Assembly: GCF_001421665.1 (NCBI RefSeq)
Contig: NZ_LMKV01000029.1
Coordinates: 63,171 to 127,170 of the forward strand
Direction of reading: 5' to 3'
DNA length: 64,000 nt
DNA from: Sphingobium sp. Leaf26
GTDB taxonomy: Bacteria; Pseudomonadota; Alphaproteobacteria; Sphingomonadales; Sphingomonadaceae
Of this stretch, positions 1 through 8,218 are shown piece after piece. Below the pieces are notes generated by a model that made no database searches, was not told the origin of the DNA, and worked only from the letters and a program-made list of their open reading frames with translations. Made by a program: the position numbers and the translations under genes. Positions within the stretch are counted from its first letter, which is position 1. Each line of letters begins with the position of its first letter.

Positions 1-1028
1 CGCTGAGCTATCAGGTCAGCCAGACCGACAAGGCGGGAAAAGCCGTGGTGCGGCAGGTCCCCCCGCACGATATCCGCGCCGGGCAGGCCGAACCGTTCCA
101 GCGTGCGGTCTACGATATGGCAAAGCCGGGCAAAGTCGGCGTCCACCGCCTCCCGCGCCGCAGCCGCAATCCGCTGCCGGTCCGGGGACGAGGCCCGCAG
201 ATAGGCCACTCCTTCCGCCACCGCATCGGCGGCCGCCTCGACATAGACGGAATTGGCCGGCGTCAGATAGCGGTCCCGGCCGCCCCGGTTCGCCGTCGTC
301 ACCACCGGCAAACCCGACAGCAGATATTCGATCGTCGCCCGATTCTGCCCTTCCCGTTCGGACAGAATCAGCCCGCAACGCGCGTCCCGCAGGTGCTGCG
401 CCACATCCTCCACCCCCAGCCAATGATAGGCGCCGTCGCGGATATTGGGACAGGTCAGGCCCGGCTGAACCGCCTGCATCCGGTCCACCGCCTCGCTCGT
501 GATGTCGACGGAAATCAGGCAGAGCGACGCAATCTTCGATGCCAGCGCGATCCGTTTATAGGGCTGGTGCCCGGCGATGTAGACGGCGTCGAACAGGGAT
601 GGACCCGCTGGCTCCACCGGCCTGGACCGGCGCATCCATCCGCTTCTGGAAACAGGCTGCGGATCGGCTGGTGCAAACTTGCCCGGATCGGCCAACGAAT
701 GCTCGCCACAGGCGTAAAGCATGACGGCCGGATGAAGCTGGTCGCGGATCACGAAATCGAACGGGTCATTGACCAGCAGCACATAGCCATGCTGGGGAAA
801 GGCAGTGGCCGCTTCGTTCACTGCGGCGATCACCCGCTGCGAAAATCCGCCCGGCCCCAGTGTCCACATCGGGTTCATCAAGAAGAAATGGCGGACCGGC
901 GTGTCCATGAATTCCGGCACGCTCACCATGCTGGCCGGAAGATCGGCATTACTGAGGCCAACCGCATAGACCGGATATCGGCGGCTCAGCAGGCTACCGC
1001 TGACGACAGTGGCAGGGTCTATCGGCAT
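1..1028 (-). CDS. glycosyltransferase-like protein, 3' end beyond window
   Basis: This frame is open from an ATG at 1028 to the window edge, giving 342 residues with no stop, so the C-terminus is missing. Residues about 222-246 read LSEREGQNRATIEYLLSG followed by LPVVTT, which resembles the nucleotide-sugar binding segment of GT4-type (GT-B) glycosyltransferases. The N-terminal half is not recognisable to me. A good ribosome site (AGGGGA) lies 5 nt before the ATG, and the start is 33 nt after the gmk stop, so the two are probably co-transcribed. The acceptor and sugar cannot be inferred. A surface polysaccharide role is only a guess. Confidence 0.6.
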   Translation of the reverse strand, partial: MPIDPATVVSGSLLSRRYPVYAVGLSNADLPASMVSVPEFMDTPVRHFFLMNPMWTLGPGGFSQRVIAAVNEAATAFPQHGYVLLVNDPFDFVIRDQLHPAVMLYACGEHSLADPGKFAPADPQPVSRSGWMRRSRPVEPAGPSLFDAVYIAGHQPYKRIALASKIASLCLISVDITSEAVDRMQAVQPGLTCPNIRDGAYHWLGVEDVAQHLRDARCGLILSEREGQNRATIEYLLSGLPVVTTANRGGRDRYLTPANSVYVEAAADAVAEGVAYLRASSPDRQRIAAAAREAVDADFARLCHIVDRTLERFGLPGADIVRGDLPHHGFSRLVGLADLIAQ

Positions 1029-1061
1029 GTGGTTCCCCTGAAGGCAGGCGGCATTATCCGC

Positions 1062-1727
1062 CTAGTCTTCCTGGTGATAACGGCCCAGCCTGCGGATGAA
1101 ACCGATCAGGCCGGTCTGGCGGCTGCGCTTCATCCGTTCGGCATGCAGGATGGTCTGGACGCGCTGGAAACAGGCATCCGCATCGACATTGCACAGCACA
1201 TAGTCATAGCCGTCCCAATGGGCGATCTCGCCGGCGGCGCGGGCCATGCGGCCTTCGATGACGTCGTTGCTGTCCGTCGCGCGCCCGCGCAGGCGGCGTT
1301 CCAGTTCTTCCATCGACGGCGGCAGGATGAAGATACGGACGACATCGCCGCCGGCAATCTGGTGCAACTGCTGCGCGCCCTGCCAGTCGATGTCGAACAG
1401 GACGTCCTTGCCCGACTTCAGCATCGCCTCGACCGGGGCGCGCGGCGTGCCGTAACGCTGGCCGAAGACATGCGCCCATTCGAGAAATTCATGGTCCGCC
1501 GTCATGCGGCGAAACGCTTCCAGATCGACGAAATGATAGTCCTTGCCGTCGACCTCGCCCGGCCGCATCGGCCGCGTCGTCGCGGATACCGACATGGACA
1601 GGTCCGTTTCCGCCGCCAGCAGCTTGCGCGCGATCGTGGATTTGCCCGCGCCGGACGGCGAGGACAGTACGAAAAGCACGCCACGGCGCTTGAAATCCGG
1701 AGTCTCGGTGGGGATGCTGTCGGCCAT
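1062..1727 (-). CDS. gmk: guanylate kinase
   Basis: Guanylate kinase phosphorylates GMP to GDP with ATP in purine nucleotide synthesis and salvage, in the cytoplasm. The 221-residue product has the P-loop SPSGAGKS at 23-30, the GMP-binding stretch VSATTRPMRPGEVDGKDYHF, and the FDIDWQGAQQL segment typical of the family. The length is normal for bacterial enzymes with a short N-terminal extension. A GGAGG sequence about 12 nt upstream supports the ATG at 1727. It is followed after 33 nt by the glycosyltransferase-like gene. Confidence 0.97.
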   Translation of the reverse strand: MADSIPTETPDFKRRGVLFVLSSPSGAGKSTIARKLLAAETDLSMSVSATTRPMRPGEVDGKDYHFVDLEAFRRMTADHEFLEWAHVFGQRYGTPRAPVEAMLKSGKDVLFDIDWQGAQQLHQIAGGDVVRIFILPPSMEELERRLRGRATDSNDVIEGRMARAAGEIAHWDGYDYVLCNVDADACFQRVQTILHAERMKRSRQTGLIGFIRRLGRYHQED

Positions 1728-1791
1728 GGCCGCTAGTGCCTCCGCCGACGCGCTTTTGCAAGAGGGCTATGCCCGCATGCTATTGCCGGCT

Positions 1792-2151
1792 TTATCCCTT
1801 GGCCTTGCGCGCGCTTTCGATCGGGATGGGGCCGGGCGGGACCGGATCGCCGCTCTTGTCCGGCAGCAGCTTGATCGCCTTCTTGCGGTCGACCTCCCGC
1901 TTCGCCTCGAACAATTTGCCCGCCATATAGGCGCCGGTCACGAACAGGGCGCCGGCGGGATAGCGCATGATGATCCGCTTGACCCCAGCCCCGGCGACCA
2001 GGCCGAATATACCCTTCTTGCCGGTCGCCGCCGCGACCCGCGCGGCGACCACGGTGGCGCCGACGCGGGCCGCTTTTCGCAGCAGCCCGGCCTTCTTGGG
2101 CGGACGGATCGTCACCAAAGGTGCGGCAGGCTTGGGCATTTTCCTCTTCAT
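1792..2151 (-). CDS. small basic protein of unknown function
   Basis: The 119-residue product is strongly basic and begins with a Lys/Pro-rich segment. Its middle (about 40-75) is rich in Gly, Ala and Val and includes the apolar run ALFVTGAYMAGKLF, which could be one membrane segment. The C-terminus is again rich in Lys and Pro. I do not recognise a domain. It lies between fumC and gmk on the same strand, 64 nt before the gmk start. Codon use is like its neighbours, which supports a real gene. Confidence 0.6.
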   Translation of the reverse strand: MKRKMPKPAAPLVTIRPPKKAGLLRKAARVGATVVAARVAAATGKKGIFGLVAGAGVKRIIMRYPAGALFVTGAYMAGKLFEAKREVDRKKAIKLLPDKSGDPVPPGPIPIESARKAKG

Positions 2152-2199
2152 AGAGGGTTAATGTATCGCAGCCCCGCCGGTTCCGCCAGTTGCTCTGGA

Positions 2200-3585
2200 T
2201 CAGACCATATTTTCCGGCCGCACCAGCCGGTCGAAGGTCGGCTCATCCACCAGCCCCAGTTCCAGCCCGGCCTGCTTCAGTGTCTGGCCTGTCTTGTGCG
2301 CATGTTTGGCGATGGCGGCGGCATTGTCATAGCCGATCTCCGGCGCCAGCGCCGTCACCAGCATCAGCGACCGGTCGACCAGTTCGGCGATCCGCGCCTC
2401 ATTGGCGACCAGCCCGTCGACGCAGCGTTCGGCGAAACTCTCCATGCCCACGCTCAGCAGATGGATGGAGCGCAGCACATTGGCGCCGATCAGCGGCATG
2501 AACACGTTCAGCTCGAAATGGCCCTGCATTCCGCCGACCGTCACCGCCTGATGATTGCCGATCACCTGCGCCGCCACCATGGTCAGCGATTCGCACTGGG
2601 TCGGGTTGACCTTGCCCGGCATGATCGAGCTGCCCGGCTCATTGGCCGGCAGGTCGAGTTCGCCAAGGCCGGACCGCGGTCCCGACCCCAGGAAACGAAT
2701 GTCGTTGGCGATCTTGGTCAGCGCCACCGCCAGCGTATTGAGCGCGCCGGAGAAGAAGACGAGGCCGTCTTTGGCGGCAAGCTGCTCGAACTTGTTGGGC
2801 GCGCTTTCGAAACCGGTGCCGGCAATGTCGCTGATCGCCGCGACCATATCCTGCGCCCAGCCGTCCGGCGCATTGAGGCCGGTGCCGACCGCCGTGCCGC
2901 CGATCGCCAGCTTGCGGATATTGCCGTTGAGCGCCCCTTCGATTCGCGCCTTCGCGCTGATGAGTTGCGCGGCATAGCCGGAAAATTCCTGTCCCAGCGT
3001 CAGCGGCGTCGCATCCTGCGTATGGGTGCGACCGATCTTGACGATATGGCCCCAGGCCTGCGCCTTGGCGGTCAGCGCGCCGGTCAGCTTTTCCAGCGCC
3101 GGGATCAGACGGTCGCGTGTGGCGATCACGGTCGCGACATGCAGCGCGGTCGGGAAGCTGTCGTTGGACGACTGGCTCATATTCACATGGTCGTTGGGAT
3201 GCACCGGCGTCTTGCCGCCGCGCGTGCCCGCCAGTTGCTCATTGGCGAAGCCGGCGATCACCTCGTTGACATTCATGTTGGTCTGGGTGCCCGACCCGGT
3301 CTGCCAGATGACGAGCGGGAACTGGTCGTCCAGCCGGCCCGACACGATGGTCTGCGCCGCATCCTCGATGGCGGCGACGATCTTGCCGTCCAGCCCATGC
3401 TTGCCATTCACCCGCGCTGCCGCCTGCTTCACGATCGCCTGGGCATGAACGATACCGAGCGGCATCCGCTCCGTGTCGCCAAACGGAAAATTCTCGATGC
3501 TGCGCTGCGTCTGCGCGCCCCAATAGGCGTCGGCCGGAACCGCGATGGCGCCAATGCTGTCGGTTTCGGTGCGGGTGGCGGACAT
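2200..3585 (-). CDS. fumC: class II fumarate hydratase
   Basis: Fumarase interconverts fumarate and malate in the TCA cycle. The 461-residue length matches the iron-free tetrameric class II enzyme. The superfamily signature [15 protein letters not shown] lies near residues 315-329 and carries the flexible catalytic serine loop. The active-site segment with MNVNEVI and the TGSGTQTN stretch near residue 100 are also present. These features separate it from argininosuccinate lyase and adenylosuccinate lyase. The downstream small basic protein starts 48 nt after its stop. Confidence 0.97.
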   Translation of the reverse strand: MSATRTETDSIGAIAVPADAYWGAQTQRSIENFPFGDTERMPLGIVHAQAIVKQAAARVNGKHGLDGKIVAAIEDAAQTIVSGRLDDQFPLVIWQTGSGTQTNMNVNEVIAGFANEQLAGTRGGKTPVHPNDHVNMSQSSNDSFPTALHVATVIATRDRLIPALEKLTGALTAKAQAWGHIVKIGRTHTQDATPLTLGQEFSGYAAQLISAKARIEGALNGNIRKLAIGGTAVGTGLNAPDGWAQDMVAAISDIAGTGFESAPNKFEQLAAKDGLVFFSGALNTLAVALTKIANDIRFLGSGPRSGLGELDLPANEPGSSIMPGKVNPTQCESLTMVAAQVIGNHQAVTVGGMQGHFELNVFMPLIGANVLRSIHLLSVGMESFAERCVDGLVANEARIAELVDRSLMLVTALAPEIGYDNAAAIAKHAHKTGQTLKQAGLELGLVDEPTFDRLVRPENMV

Positions 3586-3684
3586 TCAGGACTCCCAGTT
3601 AAGAATCAATCGCAAATCTGGGTCCGATGTAGGGTGGAGCCGAAAAAAACCAAGCGCTGTTTGCAAAGCAGCGGCCGAAGCCAT

Positions 3685-3996
3685 TCACAGCAAAAGGAAA
3701 AGTGCCAGAAACTGAATCGCAAGGAGCCAGAGCGCCATATCCATCGCCCAGTCCTTGCCCCGCAAATGCAGTGGCCAAGCCAGCATCATGGCGGTCCAGA
3801 AGAGATAGGGCGAAACGAGAGCCCCAAGCGTGACAATGCGCATCACAGCCGCGCGGCTTGTTTCCTCCGACCAGATCGGCGAAAAACCAAGACCGAGCGG
3901 AGCCATGAAAAGTATGAGCGACAGGGGCAGCCCGACCAGCGCCGTCAGGCCCCATTGTCCAAAAAAACTTCCCTTGTCCTGGGAAGCCAGGGTCAT
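3685..3996 (-). CDS. small integral membrane protein
   Basis: This 103-residue protein has three apolar segments (about 16-36, 50-72 and 84-103) and few charged residues, so it is probably an inner-membrane protein. No family is recognised. Its ATG overlaps the sspB stop (ATGA at 3993-3996), which indicates co-transcription and translational coupling with sspB. Confidence 0.65.
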   Translation of the reverse strand: MTLASQDKGSFFGQWGLTALVGLPLSLILFMAPLGLGFSPIWSEETSRAAVMRIVTLGALVSPYLFWTAMMLAWPLHLRGKDWAMDMALWLLAIQFLALFLLL

Positions 3997-4469
3997 TTCT
4001 TCTTCCCGAAGTCCACGGTCACGACGTTGGACCCGTCTTCGTTCGTCACCACCGGCCCGTCATTTTCGGCCACGTCGTGCGGCTCAGGCAATTCGTCCGC
4101 CGCGACCTGGAACTGGAGCGCGAAATTGACCGCCGGATCGACGAAGGCCGTGATCGCCGAGAAGGGAATGGTCAGCAGCGCCGCGACCTGGTTGAAGGTC
4201 AGGCTGACCTGGAACAGGTCGCTCTGTACCTTCAAGTCCCAATATTTATTCTGGAGGACGATGGTCATTTCGTCCGGGAAACGCTCCACAAGATGCTTGG
4301 GGATGTCGACGCCCGGCGCGCTCGTCTTGAAGGTGATATAGAAATGATGCGCGCCCGGCAGTCCGCCGGACTGCTGCACTTCGCCCAGCACGCGGCCGAC
4401 GACTGCGCGCAGGGCCTCCTGCACGATTTCGTCATAGGGAATCAGGCTGTCGGGCAGGTCTTCGCTCAT
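3993..4469 (-). CDS. sspB: SspB-family ClpXP adaptor (alphaproteobacterial type)
   Basis: SspB delivers ssrA-tagged proteins from stalled ribosomes to the ClpXP protease. The 158-residue product matches the alphaproteobacterial form: the substrate-binding fold includes [14 protein letters not shown], a segment rich in Phe and Pro around [12 protein letters not shown], and an acidic linker before a hydrophobic tail VVTVDFG, the likely ClpX-binding end. I chose the ATG at 4469 (MSEDLPDS) over an upstream start because the extra 23 residues do not look like the family and would run into hisB. It is divergent from hisB. Confidence 0.88.
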   Translation of the reverse strand: MSEDLPDSLIPYDEIVQEALRAVVGRVLGEVQQSGGLPGAHHFYITFKTSAPGVDIPKHLVERFPDEMTIVLQNKYWDLKVQSDLFQVSLTFNQVAALLTIPFSAITAFVDPAVNFALQFQVAADELPEPHDVAENDGPVVTNEDGSNVVTVDFGKKK

Positions 4470-4475
4470 GGCCCA

Positions 4476-4504
4476 ATGTCCTAGCGGCACGAAACCGACG
4501 GTCA
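4476..4504 (-). promoter_or_regulatory. candidate sspB promoter
   Basis: On the minus strand, TTGACC is followed by a 16-nt spacer and TAGGAC, then about 8 nt to the sspB ATG. The -35 box is good and the -10 box is weak. If used, the transcript would have almost no leader. It lies back-to-back with the hisB promoter. Confidence 0.3.
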
Positions 4505-4520
4505 ACCCCGTCCTGACAGA

Positions 4521-4548
4521 TTGCATGAACGGCGACACACGCTATAGG
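4521..4548 (+). promoter_or_regulatory. candidate hisB promoter giving a leaderless mRNA
   Basis: TTGCAT (4521-4526) is followed by a 16-nt spacer and TATAGG (4543-4548). The hisB ATG begins at 4555, only 6 nt after the -10 box, so the predicted first transcribed base is the A of the start codon. No Shine-Dalgarno sequence precedes hisB, which fits leaderless translation. Confidence 0.5.
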
Positions 4549-4554
4549 GCGGCC

Positions 4555-5142
4555 ATGCGCACGGCCGAGATTCACCGCAACACGGCGGAAACCCAGATCG
4601 ACGTCACCGTCAACCTCGACGGGACTGGCCTCTATACGGTGTCGACGGGCATCGGCTTTTTCGATCATATGATCGAACAGCTTTCGCGCCATTCGCTGAT
4701 CGACATGACCGTCAAGACCGTAGGCGACCTGCATGTGGACCAGCATCACACGACCGAGGATACCGCGATCGCCATCGGCGAAGCGGTGGCCAGGGCGCTG
4801 GCCGACAAGCGCGGCATCAGCCGCTATGGCAGCGTCTATTCGCCGATGGACGAAACGCTGAGCCGCGTGGCGCTCGACATTTCGGGCCGTCCCTGGCTGG
4901 TGTGCAAACTACCCTTCACCGTCACCAAGATCGGCGAATGGGACACGGAGATGGTGGAGCATTTCTTCCACAGCTTCGCGCAGGCCGCCGGCATCACGCT
5001 GCACATCGAACTGCTCTATGGCAGCAACAACCATCATATCGTCGAAAGCGCGTTCAAGGGTCTGGCCCGCGCGCTGCGACAGGCGGTGGAGATCGACCCG
5101 CGCAAGGCGGACGCGATCCCGTCGACCAAGGGCATCCTGTAA
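4555..5142 (+). CDS. hisB: imidazoleglycerol-phosphate dehydratase
   Basis: HisB dehydrates imidazole glycerol phosphate to imidazole acetol phosphate, the sixth step of histidine synthesis. The 195-residue product is the monofunctional form without a histidinol phosphatase domain. Metal-binding motifs are clear: [13 protein letters not shown] near residues 36-48, [14 protein letters not shown] near 62-75, and [15 protein letters not shown] near 156-170. The start at MRTAEIHR is the family start. It opens a cluster that continues with a YciI gene, hisH, hisA and hisF. Confidence 0.97.
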   Translation: MRTAEIHRNTAETQIDVTVNLDGTGLYTVSTGIGFFDHMIEQLSRHSLIDMTVKTVGDLHVDQHHTTEDTAIAIGEAVARALADKRGISRYGSVYSPMDETLSRVALDISGRPWLVCKLPFTVTKIGEWDTEMVEHFFHSFAQAAGITLHIELLYGSNNHHIVESAFKGLARALRQAVEIDPRKADAIPSTKGIL

Positions 5143-5163
5143 ATCTTACCGAAGGGCCATTCC

Positions 5164-5454
5164 ATGTTCGTCATTGCGCTCACCTATACCGCTTCGATCG
5201 AAGTGCTGGACGGGCATCTGGCGGATCATCGGGCATGGCTGGACCAGGGCATTGCGGACGGCTGGCTGTTGCTGGCCGGGCGGCGCGAACCGCGCACCGG
5301 CGGCATATTGCTGGCGCGGGGCGAGCGGGCTGACGTCGAACGGCTGGCCGCGACCGACCCCTTCGTGCGGAACGGCGCAGCCACGGTCGAGGTGATCGAA
5401 TTTCATCCGGTGCGCGCGGCCGCCGGCGTCAGTCTGGAGAGCCTGCTGGCATGA
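5164..5454 (+). CDS. YciI family protein
   Basis: This 96-residue protein fits the YCII-related fold (a dimeric alpha/beta barrel) with the family pattern of an N-terminal strand FVIALTY, a DHRAWL segment and a following Gly-rich turn. The His-Asp pair proposed as active in the family corresponds to ADHRAW and the DPF segment. Its substrate is unknown. It sits between hisB and hisH and its stop overlaps the hisH start (ATGA), so it is translated with the histidine genes, but a role in the pathway is not established. Confidence 0.85.
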   Translation: MFVIALTYTASIEVLDGHLADHRAWLDQGIADGWLLLAGRREPRTGGILLARGERADVERLAATDPFVRNGAATVEVIEFHPVRAAAGVSLESLLA

Positions 5455-6077
5455 CCATCGCCCTGATCGACTATGGCGCGGGCAACCTCCATTCGGTGCA
5501 CAATGCCCTGCGCAAGGCGGGCGCGGAGAATGTCGTCATCACCGCCGATGCCGATATCGTGGCGAAGGCCGACCGTATCGTCCTGCCGGGCGTGGGCGCG
5601 TTTCGCGCGTGCCGCGATGCGCTGGTGGCGATCCCCGGCATGGTCGATGCGATGAACGACGCGGTGAATCAGCGCGGGACGCCCTTCCTCGGCGTCTGCG
5701 TGGGCATGCAGTTGCTGGCCGATGCGGGCGAGGAATTCGGCCGGCATGAAGGGCTGGGCTGGATTCCCGGCACGGTACGGCTGATCGAACCGACCGACCC
5801 CACCGTGAAGGTGCCGCATATGGGCTGGAACGATGTGGTGCTGAACGGCGCAAACAGCGGGATTTCGGCGCTGATCGAAGCGGGGGAGGCCTATTTCCTG
5901 CACAGCTATCATTATGAGGCCGCCGACCCGGCGCATGTCGCCGCCGTGACCGACCATGGCGGGCCACTGGTCGCTGCGGTCGCGCGCGACACCATCATCG
6001 GCTGCCAGTTCCACCCGGAAAAGAGCCAGCGTTACGGCCTGTCCTTCCTGTCCCGTTTTCTCGACTGGCGCCCTTGA
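5451..6077 (+). CDS. hisH: imidazole glycerol phosphate synthase, glutaminase subunit
   Basis: HisH hydrolyses glutamine and passes ammonia to HisF for imidazole ring closure. The 208-residue class I amidotransferase has the full triad: Cys83 in LGVCVGMQL, with His188 and Glu190 in CQFHPEKSQ. The N-terminal IALIDYGAGNLHSV and the oxyanion strand LPGVGAF are typical. The start codon overlaps the YciI stop by four bases. HisH acts as a heterodimer with HisF, encoded 0.9 kb downstream. Confidence 0.97.
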   Translation: MTIALIDYGAGNLHSVHNALRKAGAENVVITADADIVAKADRIVLPGVGAFRACRDALVAIPGMVDAMNDAVNQRGTPFLGVCVGMQLLADAGEEFGRHEGLGWIPGTVRLIEPTDPTVKVPHMGWNDVVLNGANSGISALIEAGEAYFLHSYHYEAADPAHVAAVTDHGGPLVAAVARDTIIGCQFHPEKSQRYGLSFLSRFLDWRP

Positions 6078-6104
6078 GGCTCCGCTCGCGCAAAGGTTGA
6101 TCCC

Positions 6105-6842
6105 ATGTCCCTGATCGTCTTTCCCGCCATCGACCTCAAAGGCGGCCAGGTCGTGCGCCTGGCCGAAGGCGATATGGATCGCGCCACCGTCTATGGCGAC
6201 GATCCCGCCGCGCAGGCGCTTTTGTTCGCTGAGAGCGGCGCGCAACATCTGCATGTGGTCGATCTGGACGGCAGCTTTGCCGGCCATGCGGTCAATGCCG
6301 CAGCGGTCGAGGCGATCGTCGAAGCCTTTCCCGGCCATGTCCAGCTAGGCGGCGGCATCCGCAACCGCGAGTCGGTGGAGCGCTGGTTCGACCTTGGCGT
6401 ATCGCGCATCGTCATCGGCACGGCGGCGTTGAAAGACCCGGCTTTCGTCAAGGCGGCGGCGCGCGACTTTCCCGGCGGCATCGTCGTCGCGGTCGATGCG
6501 CGCGACGGCTTCGTCGCGACCGACGGCTGGGCGGAAAAAAGCGACATGCCGGTGATCGACCTCGCCCGCCGGTTCGAGGATGCCGGCGTCGCCAGCCTGC
6601 TGTTCACCGATGTCGGCCGCGACGGGCTGCTCAAGGGCGTGAATATCGAGGCCACCGTCGACCTTGCCCGCGCGACCGCCATGCCGGTGATCGCCAGTGG
6701 CGGCGTGGCAGGAATCGCGGATATCCGCATATTGAGCCTGCATGCCGACGAGGGGATCGAAGGCGTGATCACCGGTCGCGCACTGTATGACGGGCGACTG
6801 GACCTGAAAACCGCGCTGGCGGTGGCGCAGGCGGCGGCGTGA
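6105..6842 (+). CDS. hisA: phosphoribosyl-formimino-AICAR phosphate isomerase
   Basis: HisA opens and rearranges the ribose of ProFAR (an Amadori isomerisation) in histidine synthesis. The 245-residue (beta/alpha)8 barrel has the N-terminal catalytic Asp10 in FPAIDLKGGQVVR and the repeated phosphate-binding motifs LGGGIRN and ASGGVAGIADI. Its two half-barrels mirror HisF. It lies 27 nt after hisH on the same strand. Confidence 0.97.
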   Translation: MSLIVFPAIDLKGGQVVRLAEGDMDRATVYGDDPAAQALLFAESGAQHLHVVDLDGSFAGHAVNAAAVEAIVEAFPGHVQLGGGIRNRESVERWFDLGVSRIVIGTAALKDPAFVKAAARDFPGGIVVAVDARDGFVATDGWAEKSDMPVIDLARRFEDAGVASLLFTDVGRDGLLKGVNIEATVDLARATAMPVIASGGVAGIADIRILSLHADEGIEGVITGRALYDGRLDLKTALAVAQAAA

Positions 6843-6844
6843 AA

Positions 6845-6979
6845 TAACGTTCGTTCGTCCTGAGTAGCCATTGAGCGAAGTCGGAGTCGAAGACGACCGA
6901 AGGGCAAATGGCGTATCGAAGGATCGATGCTTCGATACGGGTCTTCGACAAGTTCAGACCCTACGCGGCACGAACGGTT
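6845..6979. repeat. sphingomonad-type intergenic palindromic element (copy A)
   Basis: The region between hisA and hisF starts with AACGTTCGT and ends with ACGAACGGTT, so its ends are inverted. It contains a second nested inverted pair (GTCGAAGAC against GTCTTCGAC) and a perfect 10-bp stem, CGTATCGAAG at 6912-6921 with CTTCGATACG at 6930-6939. Related end sequences occur near 46831 and 55082. It is probably a non-autonomous REP-like element that folds in the hisA-hisF transcript. Confidence 0.65.
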
Positions 6980-6995
6980 AAAGTGGAGTAGAAAA

Positions 6996-7760
6996 TTGAC
7001 AGTCCGCACCCGTGTCATCCCCTGTCTCGACGTCGCCAATGGCCGCGTGGTCAAGGGCGTCAATTTCGTCGACCTGAAGGACGCCGGCGATCCGGTGGAG
7101 CAGGCGAAACTTTACGATGCGGCCGGGGCGGACGAACTTTGCTTCCTCGACATCACCGCCACTCATGAGGCGCGCGGGACCATATTGGATGTGGTGCGGC
7201 GCACCGCCGAAGTCTGCTTCATGCCTGTCACTGTCGGCGGCGGCGTGCGCACGCCGGAGGATGCGCGCGCCTTGCTGCTCGCCGGCGCGGACAAGGTGGC
7301 GGTCAACAGCGCGGCGGTCGCGCGGCCAGAACTGGTCGCCGACATTGCCGACCGCTTCGGCAGCCAGTGCATCGTGGGATCGGTCGACGCCCGGCGGGTG
7401 GGCGAGAATCGCTGGGAAATCTTCACCCATGGCGGCCGCAAGCCGACCGGCATCGACGCGCTGGAGCATGCGCTGCGCCTCGCGGAACTGGGCGCGGGGG
7501 AACTGCTCGTCACCTCGATGGACGGGGACGGTACACGCCGAGGCTATGACCTTGCCCTCATCCGCGCCATTGCCGATGCCGTGTCGGTGCCGGTGATCGC
7601 CAGCGGCGGCGTAGGCACGCTCGACCATCTGGTCGAAGGCGTGGTCGAAGGCCATGCCAGCGCCGTGCTGGCCGCTTCCATATTTCACTTCGGTCAACAT
7701 ACCATTGCCGAGGCGCATCAGGCTTTGGCCGCCGCGCATATTCCGGTGCGCAGCCATTAA
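6996..7760 (+). CDS. hisF: imidazole glycerol phosphate synthase, cyclase subunit
   Basis: HisF uses ammonia from HisH to form imidazole glycerol phosphate and AICAR. The 254-residue barrel shows catalytic Asp12 in [16 protein letters not shown] and a second Asp in TSMDGDGT. I place the start at a TTG (6996) preceded by GGAG at suitable spacing. The nearest upstream in-frame ATG would add residues encoded by the palindromic element and unlike any HisF. Confidence 0.95.
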   Translation: MTVRTRVIPCLDVANGRVVKGVNFVDLKDAGDPVEQAKLYDAAGADELCFLDITATHEARGTILDVVRRTAEVCFMPVTVGGGVRTPEDARALLLAGADKVAVNSAAVARPELVADIADRFGSQCIVGSVDARRVGENRWEIFTHGGRKPTGIDALEHALRLAELGAGELLVTSMDGDGTRRGYDLALIRAIADAVSVPVIASGGVGTLDHLVEGVVEGHASAVLAASIFHFGQHTIAEAHQALAAAHIPVRSH

Positions 7761-7784
7761 GGTTTACGCGGTTCAGATATGTCG

Positions 7785-7802
7785 GGTTAATTGACATTAA
7801 CC
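7785..7802. promoter_or_regulatory. perfect inverted repeat, possible activator site
   Basis: GGTTAAT and ATTAACC form perfect 7-bp arms around TGAC. The centre is about 94 nt upstream of the start predicted from the sigma-54 promoter at 7861-7875, the usual distance for a bacterial enhancer-binding protein. No U-run follows, so a hisF terminator is less likely. Confidence 0.35.
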
Positions 7803-7860
7803 ATGTTCACCCGGCGCTTGTTCCGTCGGATAATCGCGCAAATGCGTCACTTGGCAGAAT

Positions 7861-7875
7861 TGGCACGCAATCTGC
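7861..7875 (+). promoter_or_regulatory. candidate sigma-54 (RpoN) promoter of the PEP-CTERM gene
   Basis: The sequence TGGCACGCAATCTGC matches the RpoN consensus (TGGCACG, four free bases, TTGC) at all fixed positions but one. The essential GG (7862-7863) and GC (7874-7875) are separated by exactly 10 nt. The predicted start near 7887 leaves a leader of about 47 nt before the PEP-CTERM gene. Confidence 0.6.
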
Positions 7876-7892
7876 GTAGGGAAGACAGGGTC

Positions 7893-7921
7893 GTTTCAGA
7901 ACGATGCGTTCTTTTCGAAAC
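7893..7921 (+). promoter_or_regulatory. stem-loop in the PEP-CTERM gene leader
   Basis: AGAACG (7898-7903) pairs with CGTTCT (7907-7912), and outer GTTTC (7893-7897) with GAAAC (7917-7921). It lies just before the ribosome site and could stabilise or control the mRNA. It overlaps an upstream in-frame ATG at 7904 that I do not take as the start. Confidence 0.35.
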
Positions 7922-7933
7922 AGGGTGACGAAC

Positions 7934-8218
7934 ATGAAAATCAGCAAACTTCTTCTTGTTGCCGGATCGGCCAGCCTGATGGGCCTGGCGGTCCCGGCGC
8001 CTGCCAACGCCACCTTCTGGTGCTGGTTCGGCAAGTGCGGCGGATCGTCCAGCGGCGGCAGCACCGGCGGTTCGACCAGCGGTGGTTCGACCAGCGGCGG
8101 CAGCTCTTCGGGCGGCGCGCCGACCCCGGTGCCCGAACCGGAACAGATGGCGCTGTTCGGCATGGGCGCGGCCGTTCTGGCCGGTCGCATGTTCTTCGCG
8201 AGCCGCAAGCGCAAATAA
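7934..8218 (+). CDS. PEP-CTERM sorting domain protein
   Basis: The 94-residue secreted protein has a signal peptide (MKISKLLLVAG, cleaved after ANA near residue 26), a short Trp/Cys segment, a Gly/Ser/Thr-rich repeat region (GGSTSGG units), and a classical PEP-CTERM tail: VPEPEQ, one apolar helix, and RKRK at the end. Such tails are recognised by exosortase and processed at the membrane, usually in exopolysaccharide-producing bacteria. The gene has its own sigma-54 promoter and interrupts the histidine cluster. The mature function is unknown. The start at MKIS gives a clean signal peptide. Confidence 0.85.
   Translation: MKISKLLLVAGSASLMGLAVPAPANATFWCWFGKCGGSSSGGSTGGSTSGGSTSGGSSSGGAPTPVPEPEQMALFGMGAAVLAGRMFFASRKRK

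Noticed and set aside
1543..4341. A very long plus-strand open frame antisense to gmk, fumC and others
   Set aside because: High GC leaves antisense frames open. The translation is Arg/His-rich with no domain, while the opposite strand encodes clear enzymes.
6927..6995. ATG-initiated N-terminal extension of hisF
   Set aside because: The extra residues are encoded by the palindromic element and do not match HisF; a TTG with GGAG fits better.
7904..7933. Earlier ATG for the PEP-CTERM gene
   Set aside because: It lies in the loop of a stem, has no ribosome site, and adds charged residues before the signal peptide.
8040..8110. Gly/Ser repeats in the PEP-CTERM gene as a possible CRISPR or satellite
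   Set aside because: The units are short, irregular and in frame; they encode a low-complexity linker.
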